From Acidimicrobiaceae bacterium (GTDB taxonomy: Bacteria > Actinomycetota > Acidimicrobiia > Acidimicrobiales > Ilumatobacteraceae): DNA of 45,078 nucleotides. The notes below the pieces were generated by a model. That model saw nothing but the letters and a program-made list of their open reading frames with translations. It did no database searches and had not been told where the DNA came from. This document shows, in pieces, positions 25,298-34,734 of this stretch (positions within the stretch are counted from its first letter, which is position 1; each line of letters begins with the position of its first letter). The translations under genes were made by a program, and so were the position numbers. The stretch is taken from the NCBI GenBank assembly GCA_012269985.1, contig JAAXJF010000018.1, forward strand, positions 1 through 45,078. Reading direction: 5' to 3'.

Positions 25298-27529
25298 CTA
25301 AGCGAGTAATTCGAGGGCGGAATTAAATGTTGCGCTTGGACGCATTGCAGCGCTGGCAAGGTCGTCGTTCGGGCGGTAGTAGCCACCGACATCACACGGT
25401 GATCCCTGGACTGCAGCGAGTTCGGCGACAATGTCGTTCTCACCCGAGGTGAGCGCTTCGGCAACAGGGCCAAATGCTGCAGCGAGGCCAGCATCGTCGC
25501 TCTGTGCTGCAAGAGCTTGCGCCCAATACATCGCCAGGTAAAAGTGGCTACCGCGATTATCGAGGCCGCCTACCCGACGCGCCGGACTGCGATCATGTTC
25601 GAGAACTTGGCCGGTCGCGGCATCAAGAGTCGATGCGAGAACCCCAGCCTTTGCGTTGCCTGTGACCGATGCAAGATGTTCAAACGAGACCGCTAACGCG
25701 AGGAACTCACCGAGAGAGTCCCAACGTAGGTAGTTCTCGGCTTCGAACTGCTGCACATGTTTTGGTGCCGACCCGCCTGCGCCGGTCTCAAAGAGCCCGC
25801 CTCCGTTCATCAGAGGAACGATCGAGAGCATCTTTGCGCTTGTACCTAGTTCGAGAATGGGGAAGAGGTCGGTGAGATAGTCGCGAAGGACATTGCCGGT
25901 GACCGAGATCGTGTCTTCGCCGCGTCGAATCCGATCGACCGAAAACTTTGTGGCCTCAACCGGTGACATGATCTCGACCCGGAGACCATCGGTGTCATGG
26001 TCATTGAGATAACTGCGAACTTTCGCAATCAACTCACGGTCGTGAGCGCGTGACTCGTTGAGCCAAAACACAGCAGGAGCGCCAGTGGCACGAGCCCGAC
26101 CAACTGCGAGCTTCACCCAGTCACGAATTGGCAAATCTTTCACGGTACACATCCGCCAAATGTCACCCGTGTCGACCTGATGCGACATCAACACCGTGCC
26201 CGCTGCATCAACCACCCGAACATTTCCGGCTGATGCGATTTCGAATGTCTTGTCGTGCGAGCCGTATTCCTCGGCTTTTTGGGCCATGAGCCCGACATTT
26301 GGCACCGATCCCATCGTCGACGGGTTGTACGCACCATGTTCACGACAGTCATCGATGACAACTTGATACACCCCGGCATAACTCGAGTCAGGAATGACCG
26401 CCTTCGCATCCTGCTGCTCGCCATCGCTGTTCCACATTTGGCCTGACGTGCGGATCATTGCCGGCATCGAGGCGTCGACGATGACGTCACTTGGCACGTG
26501 CAGATTGGTAATGCCCCTGTCGGAATCAACCATGGCAAGTGCGGGACCGTTTGCGATACCGGCGGCAACCGACGCCTCAATCTGCGACCGTTCGTCCGCT
26601 GGCACATTGTCGAGCGCGCTCAGCACAGATCCAAGACCGTTATTTGGGTTGGCTCCGGCGCCCTGAAGAACGTCGCCGAACTCAGAGAACGTCTCGGAAA
26701 AAAAGGCTCGCACGGCGTGACCAAAAATGATGGGGTCGGAGACCTTCATCATCGTTGCCTTCATGTGCAGTGAGAACAGCACGCCAGAAGAGCGGGCATC
26801 TTCGATTTGTGCATCGAGGAATGCCCGAAGAGCGGCAACATCCATGAAGGTGCTGTCGACAATTTCTCCTGCAAGCACTGGAACGGAGTCTTTAAGTATC
26901 GACACCGTTCCATCAATTGCCTCGTGCTCAATACGAAGTGACGTGTCGGCTGCAATCGTCACCGACTGCTCGTTCGAGCGAAAATCGCCGGACGACATGG
27001 TCGCCACATGGCTTTCTGACCCAGCAGTCCATGCACCCATTGAATGCGGGTGGCTTCGGGCGTATTCCTTCACTGCCTTGGGTGCCCGTCGGTCTGAGTT
27101 TCCTTCACGCAGAACCGGGTTGACCGCTGAACCTTTCACCCGATCAAAACGAGCCCGAATGTCGCGCTCTTCATCTGTTGACGGGTTGTCCGGATGATCA
27201 GGGATGTCAAAACCCTTTGCTTGCAACTCCGCAATCGCCGCCTTCAACTGTGGAACTGAAGCAGAGATATTCGGCAGTTTGATGATGTTCGCAGTGGGAT
27301 CAGCAGTGAGCTCACCGAGGAGCCCAAGGTGATCAGGAATTCGCTGCTCTTCGGTAAGTCGCTCAGGAAAGACCGCAATGATGCGCCCCGACAGCGAAAT
27401 ATCTGATGAGGTCACCCCAATCCCTGCCACGCCCGCAAATGCACGAACCACCGGCAACAACGAATATGTCGCAAGGGCAGGTGCCTCATCGGTGAAGGTG
27501 TAATCAATTGCTGCCGATTGGTCAGACAT
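25298..27529 (-). CDS. Monomeric NADP-dependent isocitrate dehydrogenase
   Basis: This 743-residue protein begins [17 protein letters not shown]; an in-frame start 54 nt upstream is rejected because a GGAGA Shine-Dalgarno sits about 10 nt before 27529. Length and sequence fit the monomeric IDH-II class, not the 45-kDa dimer. Recognisable segments include [58 protein letters not shown] and [21 protein letters not shown]. The enzyme oxidises isocitrate to 2-oxoglutarate with NADP in the TCA cycle, and is common in Actinobacteria. It follows the EamA gene by 19 nt. Confidence 0.97.
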   Translation of the reverse strand: MSDQSAAIDYTFTDEAPALATYSLLPVVRAFAGVAGIGVTSSDISLSGRIIAVFPERLTEEQRIPDHLGLLGELTADPTANIIKLPNISASVPQLKAAIAELQAKGFDIPDHPDNPSTDEERDIRARFDRVKGSAVNPVLREGNSDRRAPKAVKEYARSHPHSMGAWTAGSESHVATMSSGDFRSNEQSVTIAADTSLRIEHEAIDGTVSILKDSVPVLAGEIVDSTFMDVAALRAFLDAQIEDARSSGVLFSLHMKATMMKVSDPIIFGHAVRAFFSETFSEFGDVLQGAGANPNNGLGSVLSALDNVPADERSQIEASVAAGIANGPALAMVDSDRGITNLHVPSDVIVDASMPAMIRTSGQMWNSDGEQQDAKAVIPDSSYAGVYQVVIDDCREHGAYNPSTMGSVPNVGLMAQKAEEYGSHDKTFEIASAGNVRVVDAAGTVLMSHQVDTGDIWRMCTVKDLPIRDWVKLAVGRARATGAPAVFWLNESRAHDRELIAKVRSYLNDHDTDGLRVEIMSPVEATKFSVDRIRRGEDTISVTGNVLRDYLTDLFPILELGTSAKMLSIVPLMNGGGLFETGAGGSAPKHVQQFEAENYLRWDSLGEFLALAVSFEHLASVTGNAKAGVLASTLDAATGQVLEHDRSPARRVGGLDNRGSHFYLAMYWAQALAAQSDDAGLAAAFGPVAEALTSGENDIVAELAAVQGSPCDVGGYYRPNDDLASAAMRPSATFNSALELLA

Positions 27530-27548
27530 ATCGCGGAATCTCCAATTA

Positions 27549-28532
27549 TCAGGGGTTAGGGGGCGACGTAGGTTTAGCGTCACCCGAAAGTGAATCGGTT
27601 GTAGACGAGGTTAGCGGAGCCGTTGGAGGCGGTGTCGGGGTGGGGTTGCGCTGCGAGGTGACAATGACGGAGAGGGCGACGATGACGAGTCCGATTGCGC
27701 CAAGTTGAATTGCAGTGAGCGCTTCGTCGAGGGCGATCCAAGCGATGAGTGATGAGACGATCGGGATCAGCAATGTAAGCGTTGACCCAATCCACAATGG
27801 GATACGGGTCAGAGACCAATTCATCAGCGAGTGGCCAAATAATCCACCGATGATGACTAGCGCCAAGAGCACTGCCCATTGATTGACGTTCGGAATCGAC
27901 ATGTCTTGGCCGGCCGCAAATCCGACCGGGAGGGCCACCAATGCGGTCCAGAACCCGGTGCCAAGTGTGTACTCGGTTGAGGTCAGCACCCCTGCCGATC
28001 GCTTGGACATCACGATGTAGCCGGTCCACGCGAAGAGAGCTCCGAGTGCCGCAAGGTCGCCAGCGCCGTTCCACTCGGGGTTTCCCGACGACTGGGTGAT
28101 GACGACGACAACACCAGCGATCGCAACGAAAGCGGCAATGATTTCCCGAAGTCGAACTCGCTCACCAAAAAAGCGGGTTGCGATCGACAGCACAATGATT
28201 GGCTGCAATGCACCGATCGTGGTGGCGTTCACAATGGTGGTGGTCTTCACCGCGGTAAAGAACAGGACAACATCGATGCCGAGCGAGATCCCGCCAGCTG
28301 CGGAATGTTTGAGAACCCTCAGCGTGGGCTTGTTGCCGCGAAGCCGTATCACGAGAAAGATCGCTAACGAATACACCGTGAATCGATAGAACGAAATTGC
28401 GACCGGATCGAGGTCGAGCGCTTTAACGATGACTCCTGATGACCCCCATGCCGAGACCGCTATCGCCGCCCCGAAGAGTCCGAGACTGATGGACTGCGAT
28501 GACGTTACGGACTCGTTGGCATCAGATGGCAC
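27549..28532 (-). CDS. EamA/DMT-family metabolite exporter
   Basis: This 327-residue protein has ten hydrophobic helices in two EamA repeats (first around residues 15-145, second 155-295). Typical motifs are [22 protein letters not shown] in the first helix pair, [24 protein letters not shown], and [22 protein letters not shown] in the second repeat. The C-terminus is a Pro/Thr-rich tail. The substrate is unknown; family members export amino acids, nucleobases or other metabolites. The start is GTG at 28532, with TAACCT ending 6 nt upstream and no Shine-Dalgarno. Confidence 0.87.
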   Translation of the reverse strand: MPSDANESVTSSQSISLGLFGAAIAVSAWGSSGVIVKALDLDPVAISFYRFTVYSLAIFLVIRLRGNKPTLRVLKHSAAGGISLGIDVVLFFTAVKTTTIVNATTIGALQPIIVLSIATRFFGERVRLREIIAAFVAIAGVVVVITQSSGNPEWNGAGDLAALGALFAWTGYIVMSKRSAGVLTSTEYTLGTGFWTALVALPVGFAAGQDMSIPNVNQWAVLLALVIIGGLFGHSLMNWSLTRIPLWIGSTLTLLIPIVSSLIAWIALDEALTAIQLGAIGLVIVALSVIVTSQRNPTPTPPPTAPLTSSTTDSLSGDAKPTSPPNP

Positions 28533-28576
28533 CCGGGCAGGTTATGCGCCAACAGCTTGCCAGCAAGCGTCGGGGC

Positions 28577-29200
28577 TTATGAGTTGAGCTCAGTGAATGC
28601 CGATCTGATGCTCCGCAATAAGGCGGGGTACTCCTCAAGAGCAAGAAAGTCGAATTCATCCTGCACGCGCTGGGGAGCCCGAAACAGGAACCCGGCATGA
28701 GCGGCACCAAGCATTGTCGTGTCGTTATACGAATCGCCGGCCGCAACGACGGTGAATTCGAGGGACCGTAACGCCTCGACTGCTCGACGCTTTTGGTCAT
28801 CGATGCGAAGCCGATAATTGGTGATCTTGTCTGCATTTGTAATGAGCTGATGGCACCAAATCGTTGGCCACCCGAGCTGTTTCATCAACGGTTGAGCAAA
28901 CTGTTCGAACGTGTCCGACAAGATCAACACTTGAACTTCCGACCGCAACTCGTCGAGAAACTCCTTCGCTCCATCGAGGGGAGACAGAGTCGAAATGACG
29001 TCTTGGATCATGGACATTGTGAGACCGTGGTCTTTAAGAATGCTGAGACGCTCCTGCATCAATACGTCGTAGTCGGGTTCATCTCGGGTGGTCCGGCGCA
29101 GTTCGTCGATCCCGGTGCGCTCGGCAATCGCAACCCATATCTCAGGGACAAGCACACCCTCCAAGTCAAGGGTGACAATGCGCTGACGATGTTGTGTCAT
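28577..29200 (-). CDS. thrH: ThrH-type phosphoserine phosphatase/homoserine phosphotransferase
   Basis: This 207-residue HAD-superfamily protein closely follows Pseudomonas ThrH: TLDLEGVLVPEIWVAIAERT with nucleophile Asp12, TTRDEPDYDVLM, motif II in LILSDTFEQFAQPLMKQLG, a Lys near DQKRRAVEALRS, and motif IV AAGDSYNDTTMLGAAHAG. ThrH dephosphorylates phosphoserine and can pass the phosphate to homoserine, linking serine and threonine synthesis. The ATG overlaps the stop of the upstream membrane protein gene by 4 nt. It is the last gene of the mscS-unknown-thrH operon. Confidence 0.95.
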   Translation of the reverse strand: MTQHRQRIVTLDLEGVLVPEIWVAIAERTGIDELRRTTRDEPDYDVLMQERLSILKDHGLTMSMIQDVISTLSPLDGAKEFLDELRSEVQVLILSDTFEQFAQPLMKQLGWPTIWCHQLITNADKITNYRLRIDDQKRRAVEALRSLEFTVVAAGDSYNDTTMLGAAHAGFLFRAPQRVQDEFDFLALEEYPALLRSIRSAFTELNS

Positions 29201-30675
29201 GACTTCAGCGTAGAGTCAGCCGGCCGTGCCGCTCCAGACGTTCCACGTGGGGCAACCCAACGCACTCGGCGCAGCAATACAGTGTGCTCGATAGTCACCT
29301 CGGCACCGATCGGTGCTGCCGCTCGCGCATCAACAACAAACGTTTGTGTCGTTCCCATTGTCGAACGTTCAACGGTCATTTCAACAATTGCGACACCGTC
29401 ATGACCCGCGCCTGTGAGAAACGCCCTTAACTTTTGTGGTGCCGTACGCTCCTCGGGGAGACGGACGTCGATGACAACCCCTTCCACCGAGCGCCTCGCA
29501 AAGAGATCGATGAAGCCGATCACGGCAAGAGCAGTACCTCCCACCAAAGGGACGAGCGCAACCTGCTGGCCAATCGACAACAACCGCTCGGTGTCACTCA
29601 CCGCTGGACTCGCCTCTTGGAGGAGCGACGTGTACCACTCGCTCGATGCAACACGTTTGAGCAACCACCGCACAGCAACGCCGACAAGCGCAGCACAGAG
29701 CCCGCCTATAAGAGCCGACCGGGGGTGAGCACCCTCCCCAGGACGCCAATCCCGGTGCATGCGAACGAGTCGAAGCGAGCCGCTGTAGTCAGACCACATC
29801 AGCGGCTCGCAACGAGAAGAAAACAGCGGCACCTGACGAGCGACTCTGGTCGGAAGCCCGACAGCGGTTGCAAGCGCCGTGTCGGCAGAGTCACCGACAC
29901 CATGCGTTGGGCCAAAAGCGCCAGACAGTTGGTCACGGTGATGCGCAAGACGAAGGACGAGTTGACGACCCGCACCAGTCAACATGTCAGAACTCTCAAC
30001 ACTTGCGCGCAGCGCATCGAGGGCTATTCGACCTCCGGCAATTCCAAGCACGAGCCACCACAAGCGAAGGGCGAGCGGATCGAGCGACGCAACGGCGGAG
30101 ATGACTGAGCGAGCACCGATTGCGAGCCCAGCCACTCCGATCAGACCCGCGACAGCAGTGATTCCAATCAGCACCCCGAACGCCGACCTTGCCTCGGTGA
30201 TGCCGGCCGCCCTGGAACGACTAGCAACCGCCCGCCGATACCTCAACCACCACATCATCCGAGGTGGATGATGAGCGAGTGTTCCGCTGTCGACAACCTC
30301 AGACCCGTCATGGCTGCGACTCATTCGAGCTGACAGCATGTCAACGAGCATGGCGTCGTCACTCGCAAGGTTGAGCGGCTCACCAACCGAGAGCCATGCT
30401 TCATCACCATTGGTCTGGGCGTTGAGGGCACCAGATGCAACAAGTTCGGCCACTGCGGCTGAAGCGGCATGATCGAGGAGATAGCAGGCGCCACCATCTG
30501 CTCCGGAGAGCGCAAAGGCAGCGACGACACTCGGGCAGTTTGCAAGGTCGATGGGATCGCCGGCGTCATGCGTCGACGTACCTCTGCAGATCTTGTCGCT
30601 TGCTGCGAGCCACCAGACCACTCGCAGCAGAATGAGCACCGCTGCGATCGCCCAAAGCAAACCGCTGGGCATCAT
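29197..30675 (-). CDS. Unrecognised membrane protein in the mscS-thrH operon
   Basis: I do not recognise a family for this 492-residue protein. It has an N-terminal membrane helix (about residues 5-24), then a soluble part of about 130 residues containing NCPSVVAAFALSGADGGACYLLDHAA, two membrane helices around residues 165-220, a second soluble part, two more helices around 330-350 and 375-395, and a C-terminal beta-rich soluble domain (VEGVVIDVRLPEERTAPQKL, then VEMTVERSTMGTTQTFVVDA). The segment with HHPPRMMWWLRYRRAVASR is a basic juxtamembrane stretch. It overlaps mscS and thrH by 4 nt each, so the three should be translationally coupled. Confidence 0.7.
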   Translation of the reverse strand: MMPSGLLWAIAAVLILLRVVWWLAASDKICRGTSTHDAGDPIDLANCPSVVAAFALSGADGGACYLLDHAASAAVAELVASGALNAQTNGDEAWLSVGEPLNLASDDAMLVDMLSARMSRSHDGSEVVDSGTLAHHPPRMMWWLRYRRAVASRSRAAGITEARSAFGVLIGITAVAGLIGVAGLAIGARSVISAVASLDPLALRLWWLVLGIAGGRIALDALRASVESSDMLTGAGRQLVLRLAHHRDQLSGAFGPTHGVGDSADTALATAVGLPTRVARQVPLFSSRCEPLMWSDYSGSLRLVRMHRDWRPGEGAHPRSALIGGLCAALVGVAVRWLLKRVASSEWYTSLLQEASPAVSDTERLLSIGQQVALVPLVGGTALAVIGFIDLFARRSVEGVVIDVRLPEERTAPQKLRAFLTGAGHDGVAIVEMTVERSTMGTTQTFVVDARAAAPIGAEVTIEHTVLLRRVRWVAPRGTSGAARPADSTLKS

Positions 30676-31706
30676 TCGGTGACGTCACCCTCATTGCGCA
30701 CCCACACGGTTCGCTGCGGGAACGGAATCTCGATGTTATGGCGATCAAACACGACCTTCACATGCTCGCGGACCGCACGTTGAATCGACCACTGATCGCC
30801 CGGATCGACTTTGATCGTCACCCGAAGCGTGATGCCGTCGGCTCCAAGTGATTCAACACCGAGCACCGTTGGGGGCTCAAGCACCGATTCGGTGAACTCC
30901 TCTCGCGCGCACACTTCGCTGACCGCTTCTTGAAGAATCGACCTGACCTCTGCCAAATCGCTGTCGTACGCAACATCAATATCGATGACGGCCACCGACC
31001 ACAGTTGGCTGAGGTTGCCAACCCGTGACACCTGGCCGTTCGGCACATGCCACACCGTGCCGTTTAGTGAACGCAGCACGGTGGTGCGAAGGGTGACCTC
31101 TTCGACGACACCGACCGCTTCGCCGAGATCAATGACATCACCAATTCCATATTGGTCTTCCAACAACATAAAGAGTCCGGCAATGCAGTCTTGAACGAGG
31201 CTTTGCGCACCAAAACCAAGTGCAACGCCCGCAATGCCGGCGCCGGCGATCAGCGGGCCAAGGTTGATGCCGATTGTCCCAAGCGCCGTCGTGAAGCCGA
31301 TGCTCCACACCGCAACCGATACCGCGGAACCAAGAACGTTCGAAATGGAAAGCGCACGGGCTTGTCGACGCTCAGCGATGAGGGGATCCTCAGATTCGAT
31401 GAGGCCTGTGACTGGCACGCCGAGTCGATCGAGTCTTTGGAATGTTGATGATCGGTCAGCGGTCACGATGTGAGTGACGATCTTCCGTATCGATCGGCGA
31501 ATAATTTTTGAAAGCAGCCATGCTCCAAGAATGACCGCCAGAAATCGGATGGGCCGATCAAGGAACCACTCAGCGAATTGTGCAAGCCGGTCACTACCAC
31601 CAGAAATGTCGTAGACCCACGTGCAGATTGCGCTGCCATCTGGGCACGCAGCGTCAACGTCGGCGGGAAGTAGGACGTTCGAAACGTTTATCACTCCTTC
31701 GACCAT
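30672..31706 (-). CDS. MscS-family mechanosensitive channel
   Basis: The protein is 344 residues from the ATG at 31706; an in-frame ATG at 31805 would overlap the divergent ugd start and is less likely. After a short N-terminal part with a few helices, the pore-lining TM3 is seen in GPLIAGAGIAGVALGFGAQS with LVQDCIAGLFMLLEDQYGIGD, the MscS signature. The beta domain VGVVEEVTLRTTVLRSLNGTVWHVPNG follows, and a C-terminal alpha/beta domain ends in the MscS-type IPFPQRTVWV. It releases solutes on hypo-osmotic shock. It heads the operon with an unknown membrane protein and thrH. Confidence 0.93.
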   Translation of the reverse strand: MVEGVINVSNVLLPADVDAACPDGSAICTWVYDISGGSDRLAQFAEWFLDRPIRFLAVILGAWLLSKIIRRSIRKIVTHIVTADRSSTFQRLDRLGVPVTGLIESEDPLIAERRQARALSISNVLGSAVSVAVWSIGFTTALGTIGINLGPLIAGAGIAGVALGFGAQSLVQDCIAGLFMLLEDQYGIGDVIDLGEAVGVVEEVTLRTTVLRSLNGTVWHVPNGQVSRVGNLSQLWSVAVIDIDVAYDSDLAEVRSILQEAVSEVCAREEFTESVLEPPTVLGVESLGADGITLRVTIKVDPGDQWSIQRAVREHVKVVFDRHNIEIPFPQRTVWVRNEGDVTE

Positions 31707-31794
31707 AGTTTGACGGTTAACCTCATGGAGCGCACATGTGAGTTGCGCAGTAAAAGCGAGTCGGGAATCACGACCGCTGCCTAAAGAGTAAGTG

Positions 31795-33105
31795 ATGAGT
31801 GACAAACCAGTGATCGGAGTCGTGGGTGTCGGCTATGTAGGCCTGACCACGGGTGCATGCCTCAGCCACCTTGGGTACACAGTCGTCTGCGGAGACGTTG
31901 ATGAAGAGAAAATCAACCGGTTACGCAAGGGCGAAATTTCAATTGTCGAGAAAGGCCTCACCGAAATCGTTAATGAAGGAATTACGGCTGGCCGACTCGA
32001 ATTTGTTGTTGGGGCTACCGAGGTGGGAGAGCGATCCGACATCGTGTTTCTATGCGTGCCGACACCCGAGGATAGAGACGGCTCCGCCGACCTTTCATTC
32101 ATCGAAGCGGCAAGCGCAGAGATCGGCCCGGTGCTCTGCGAAGGAGCCATCGTGGTGAACAAATCGACAGTCCCGGTAGGAACCACCATCGTTGTCGATG
32201 AGGTGATTCAGCGTGCCGATATCAAAGTCGTATCAAATCCTGAGTTTCTCCGAGAGGGAACTGCGGTTAATGACTTTCTCCACCCTGATCGAGTGGTGGT
32301 TGGTGCCGACGATCGCGGCGCAGCGGAGAAAGTCGCCGAACTTTACTCATCGATTGAAACCGAGATAATCATAACAGATGCATCCTAAGCAGAAAAAATC
32401 AAGTACGCAGCAAATGGAATTCTAGAAAAGAAGAATTCATTCGTGAACTCGGTTGCTGCAATGTGTGAGGCCGTTGGTGCCGATGTCGTTGACGTTGTCG
32501 AGGGAATTGGCTCTGATCGACGTATCGGACGTGAGTTCTTGCAGCCGGGACCCGGATGGGGCGGTAGTTGCTTTCCAAAAGACTCTCATTCGCTGGTTCA
32601 TCTCGCTGAAACGCACGGCTATGGCTTTTCGATGATGCGCGGTGTCATTGCAGTGAACGATGAGCAGCGAGAACGGATGGTTCGAAAAGTCCAGCGTGCA
32701 GCCGGCACGAATGACCTCAACGGAATGACAATCTCGGTGCTCGGCTTAACCTTCAAAGCAGGCACTGATGATTTGAGAGATTCGCCAAGCTTGGCGATTA
32801 TCGGTCGTCTTCGTGAACTTGGGGCAACGGTGAGGGCATACGACCCGACGACGACGGGCAGGCTTAGCCGGATTCAAGACTCGTTCCTCGAAGGAATCAA
32901 CGTTCAACAGTCAGTCGATGAGGCAATGAGAGGGGGGGAGGTGCTCGTGATTCTCACTGAATGGCCAGAGTTCAGGTCTCTCGACTTCGAACAGGTAAAG
33001 GAATTGTTGTCAGGTTCGGCCATTGTCGACACCCGCAACCTTCTTGACCCCCAGTCTGTGAGAGCAGCGGGCCTCAGTTACGACGGTGTTGGGCGTAAGG
33101 CATGA
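31795..33105 (+). pseudogene. ugd: UDP-glucose 6-dehydrogenase interrupted by one in-frame TAA
   Basis: The frame runs 437 codons with a single internal stop, TAA at 32386-32388 (codon 198). Before it are the NAD motif GVVGVGYVGLTTGACLSHLGY, CVPTPEDRDGSADLS, NKSTVPVGT and NPEFLREGTAVNDFLHPDRVV; after it the frame resumes AEKIKYAANGILEKK with the usual catalytic Lys and Asn, and GGSCFPKD with the catalytic Cys. The stop replaces a residue that is usually Ser in the TD-x-x-SAE motif. The stop sits in an unusually A+T-rich patch (32361-32440, about 35% G+C by my count). UGD makes UDP-glucuronate for polysaccharides. GTG at 31792 is an alternative start. Confidence 0.88.
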
Positions 33106-33330
33106 CCGCGCTTACGCGAGTTTGTGGATGTCACGTCTCATGTGATCGACGGCGAACTGTCGATTACGTATTTCCCGTTGCCGTGAGATGACCCCAAAGT
33201 CCGTCGGTCCGACATTACTCGTGGGACGGAGTTGCCCGGATGGGAACGATAGTTTCAATTGGTGGGAGGCATTAGGGGCGTGGTTGAGTTACTGAGCGAA
33301 ACTATTTCAGCAAATGGGCGATCAAACTTC
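33106..33330. other. Gap between ugd and the ClC gene
   Basis: No intact gene is visible in these 225 bases. One plus frame near 33119-33187 reads FVDVTSHVIDGELSITYFPLP before a stop, which faintly resembles the N-terminus of cyclase (kynurenine formamidase-like) proteins, but it is too short to assign. Confidence 0.3.
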
Positions 33331-33336
33331 TATAGT
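33331..33336 (+). promoter_or_regulatory. Candidate -10 box, ClC gene
   Basis: TATAGT ends 8 nt before the GTG at 33345, placing the predicted transcript start at the start codon. No clear -35 box and no Shine-Dalgarno are present. Confidence 0.4.
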
Positions 33337-33344
33337 GCCTGAAT

Positions 33345-34667
33345 GTGCCTTTGAGTCGTCTGATCCATAACAGGGTGACTCGCTCTGTTCGCCCTGATGT
33401 TTTTTCGCAGCGGCGAGACGAATTCCGATCAATTATCCGGCGATCCCGTGAGGTCGTGCTTCTCGCTGCGGCGACGGGAATCGCAACCGGTCTGTTTGTG
33501 CGAGGTCTCGATGTTGCAGTGCATGCGGTGTATGACCGTCTGATTGAGGCGCCATTGTGGATATTGCTTACCGCTCCCGTAAGCGGCCTTCTCGTAGCGG
33601 CTCTGTCGCTTCGGTACATCGGTGGCGGTATCTCGGGATCGACATCAGACGAGTACCTGCACTCGTTCCATGACTCCCAGTATCGGCTTGGGCTTCGTGC
33701 ACTGGTGGCACGAAGTGTCGCAGCTGTCGCCTCGCTCGGCACCGGTGGCTCACTCGGTCTTGAGGGTCCGTCGCTATACGGCGGGTCGACGCTCGGCTCA
33801 CAGATTCAGCGCCGGCTTCCCGCACCGTTCCGAGGTAGTGATCATCGAACCCTTCTCGTCGCAGGTGCCGCCGCAGGTGTTGCGGCCATCTTTAAGGCCC
33901 CAGCGACGGGAGCCATCTTCGCTCTTGAAGTTCCGTATCGTGATGACCTAGCGCGACGTATGTTGCTTCCTGCTCTTGTTGCAAGCGCCACTGGTTACTT
34001 CACCTTCGTATCGTTAAGCGACACCACACCGCTGCTAGGTGGAACGATCATCCCCGTTCCACAGTTCGAGATCCGAGACCTATTTGGCGCCCTCGCCATT
34101 GGTGTTGCATGTGCAATCGGCGCTCGGGCATTTGCAAAATTGATCAGATTGGCAAAAGCGTTTTCGGTGCGCTCCTTTCCAATCAGAATCATGTCGGCAT
34201 CGGCGACACTTATTGGATTGGTGCTGCTGTCACGAGAACTCACTGGTTTACCCCTCAGCCTTGGTGCCGGATACGAAGTCCTCGAAGAATGGCTGTTCGT
34301 TGAGGCCGATATTGCTCTCTGGTTATTGATTGCAGTGTTCATCATTCGTTCATTCGCCTCCGCAGCAACCCTGGTTGGAGGTGGCGTCGGTGGAGTCTTC
34401 ATTCCTCTCGTTGTCGGTGGAGCGATCGTCGGACGAGCAGTCGGGGAGGTCGTTCACCCCGAACGGTTCTCCCTCTACACGCTGATTGGAATCGCAGCGT
34501 TTCTCGGGGCCGGTTATCGCGTTCCGCTTGCTGCGGTGATGTTCGTTGCCGAATCGACAGGGCGACCAAACTTCATTGTGCCTGCGCTCTTCGCCGCAGT
34601 CGCCGCCGAGTTGGTGATGGGGGAACAGTCGATTACTACCTTCCAGCGCCGCCCCGGCCAAATATGA
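33345..34667 (+). CDS. ClC-type chloride channel or H+/Cl- antiporter
   Basis: This 440-residue membrane protein has about ten or more hydrophobic helices and the ClC selectivity motifs. GTGGSLGLEGP (132-142) is the GREGP-type motif with the gating Glu at 140, and GGGVGGVFIPLVVGG is the GxFxP motif; the expected internal GAAAGVAAIFKAPATGAIFALE follows the first motif. The canonical first motif GSGIP is less well kept (GGGISGSTSDEYLHSF). The segment GAAFL-like near IGIAAFLGAGYRVPLAAVMFVAE is family-typical. There are no CBS domains. The start is GTG at 33345; the N-terminal 35 residues are basic and may be partly untranslated. Confidence 0.9.
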   Translation: MPLSRLIHNRVTRSVRPDVFSQRRDEFRSIIRRSREVVLLAAATGIATGLFVRGLDVAVHAVYDRLIEAPLWILLTAPVSGLLVAALSLRYIGGGISGSTSDEYLHSFHDSQYRLGLRALVARSVAAVASLGTGGSLGLEGPSLYGGSTLGSQIQRRLPAPFRGSDHRTLLVAGAAAGVAAIFKAPATGAIFALEVPYRDDLARRMLLPALVASATGYFTFVSLSDTTPLLGGTIIPVPQFEIRDLFGALAIGVACAIGARAFAKLIRLAKAFSVRSFPIRIMSASATLIGLVLLSRELTGLPLSLGAGYEVLEEWLFVEADIALWLLIAVFIIRSFASAATLVGGGVGGVFIPLVVGGAIVGRAVGEVVHPERFSLYTLIGIAAFLGAGYRVPLAAVMFVAESTGRPNFIVPALFAAVAAELVMGEQSITTFQRRPGQI

Positions 34668-34734
34668 TCTCCGGACGAAGCCGGTCGGCTCGGCCGAGTC
34701 GGACAGATTGACAGGTGACTGCCAAACTCAGGGC

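Noticed and set aside
29434-30108. 224-residue open frame on the plus strand
   Set aside because: It is antisense to the operon-embedded membrane protein gene, has an Arg/His-rich shadow-like composition and no recognisable domain.
32417-32438. Cloning-vector polylinker suspected from two GAATTC sites and a TCTAGA
   Set aside because: The reading frame continues through the sites with recognisable Ugd sequence, and no other vector sequence is present.
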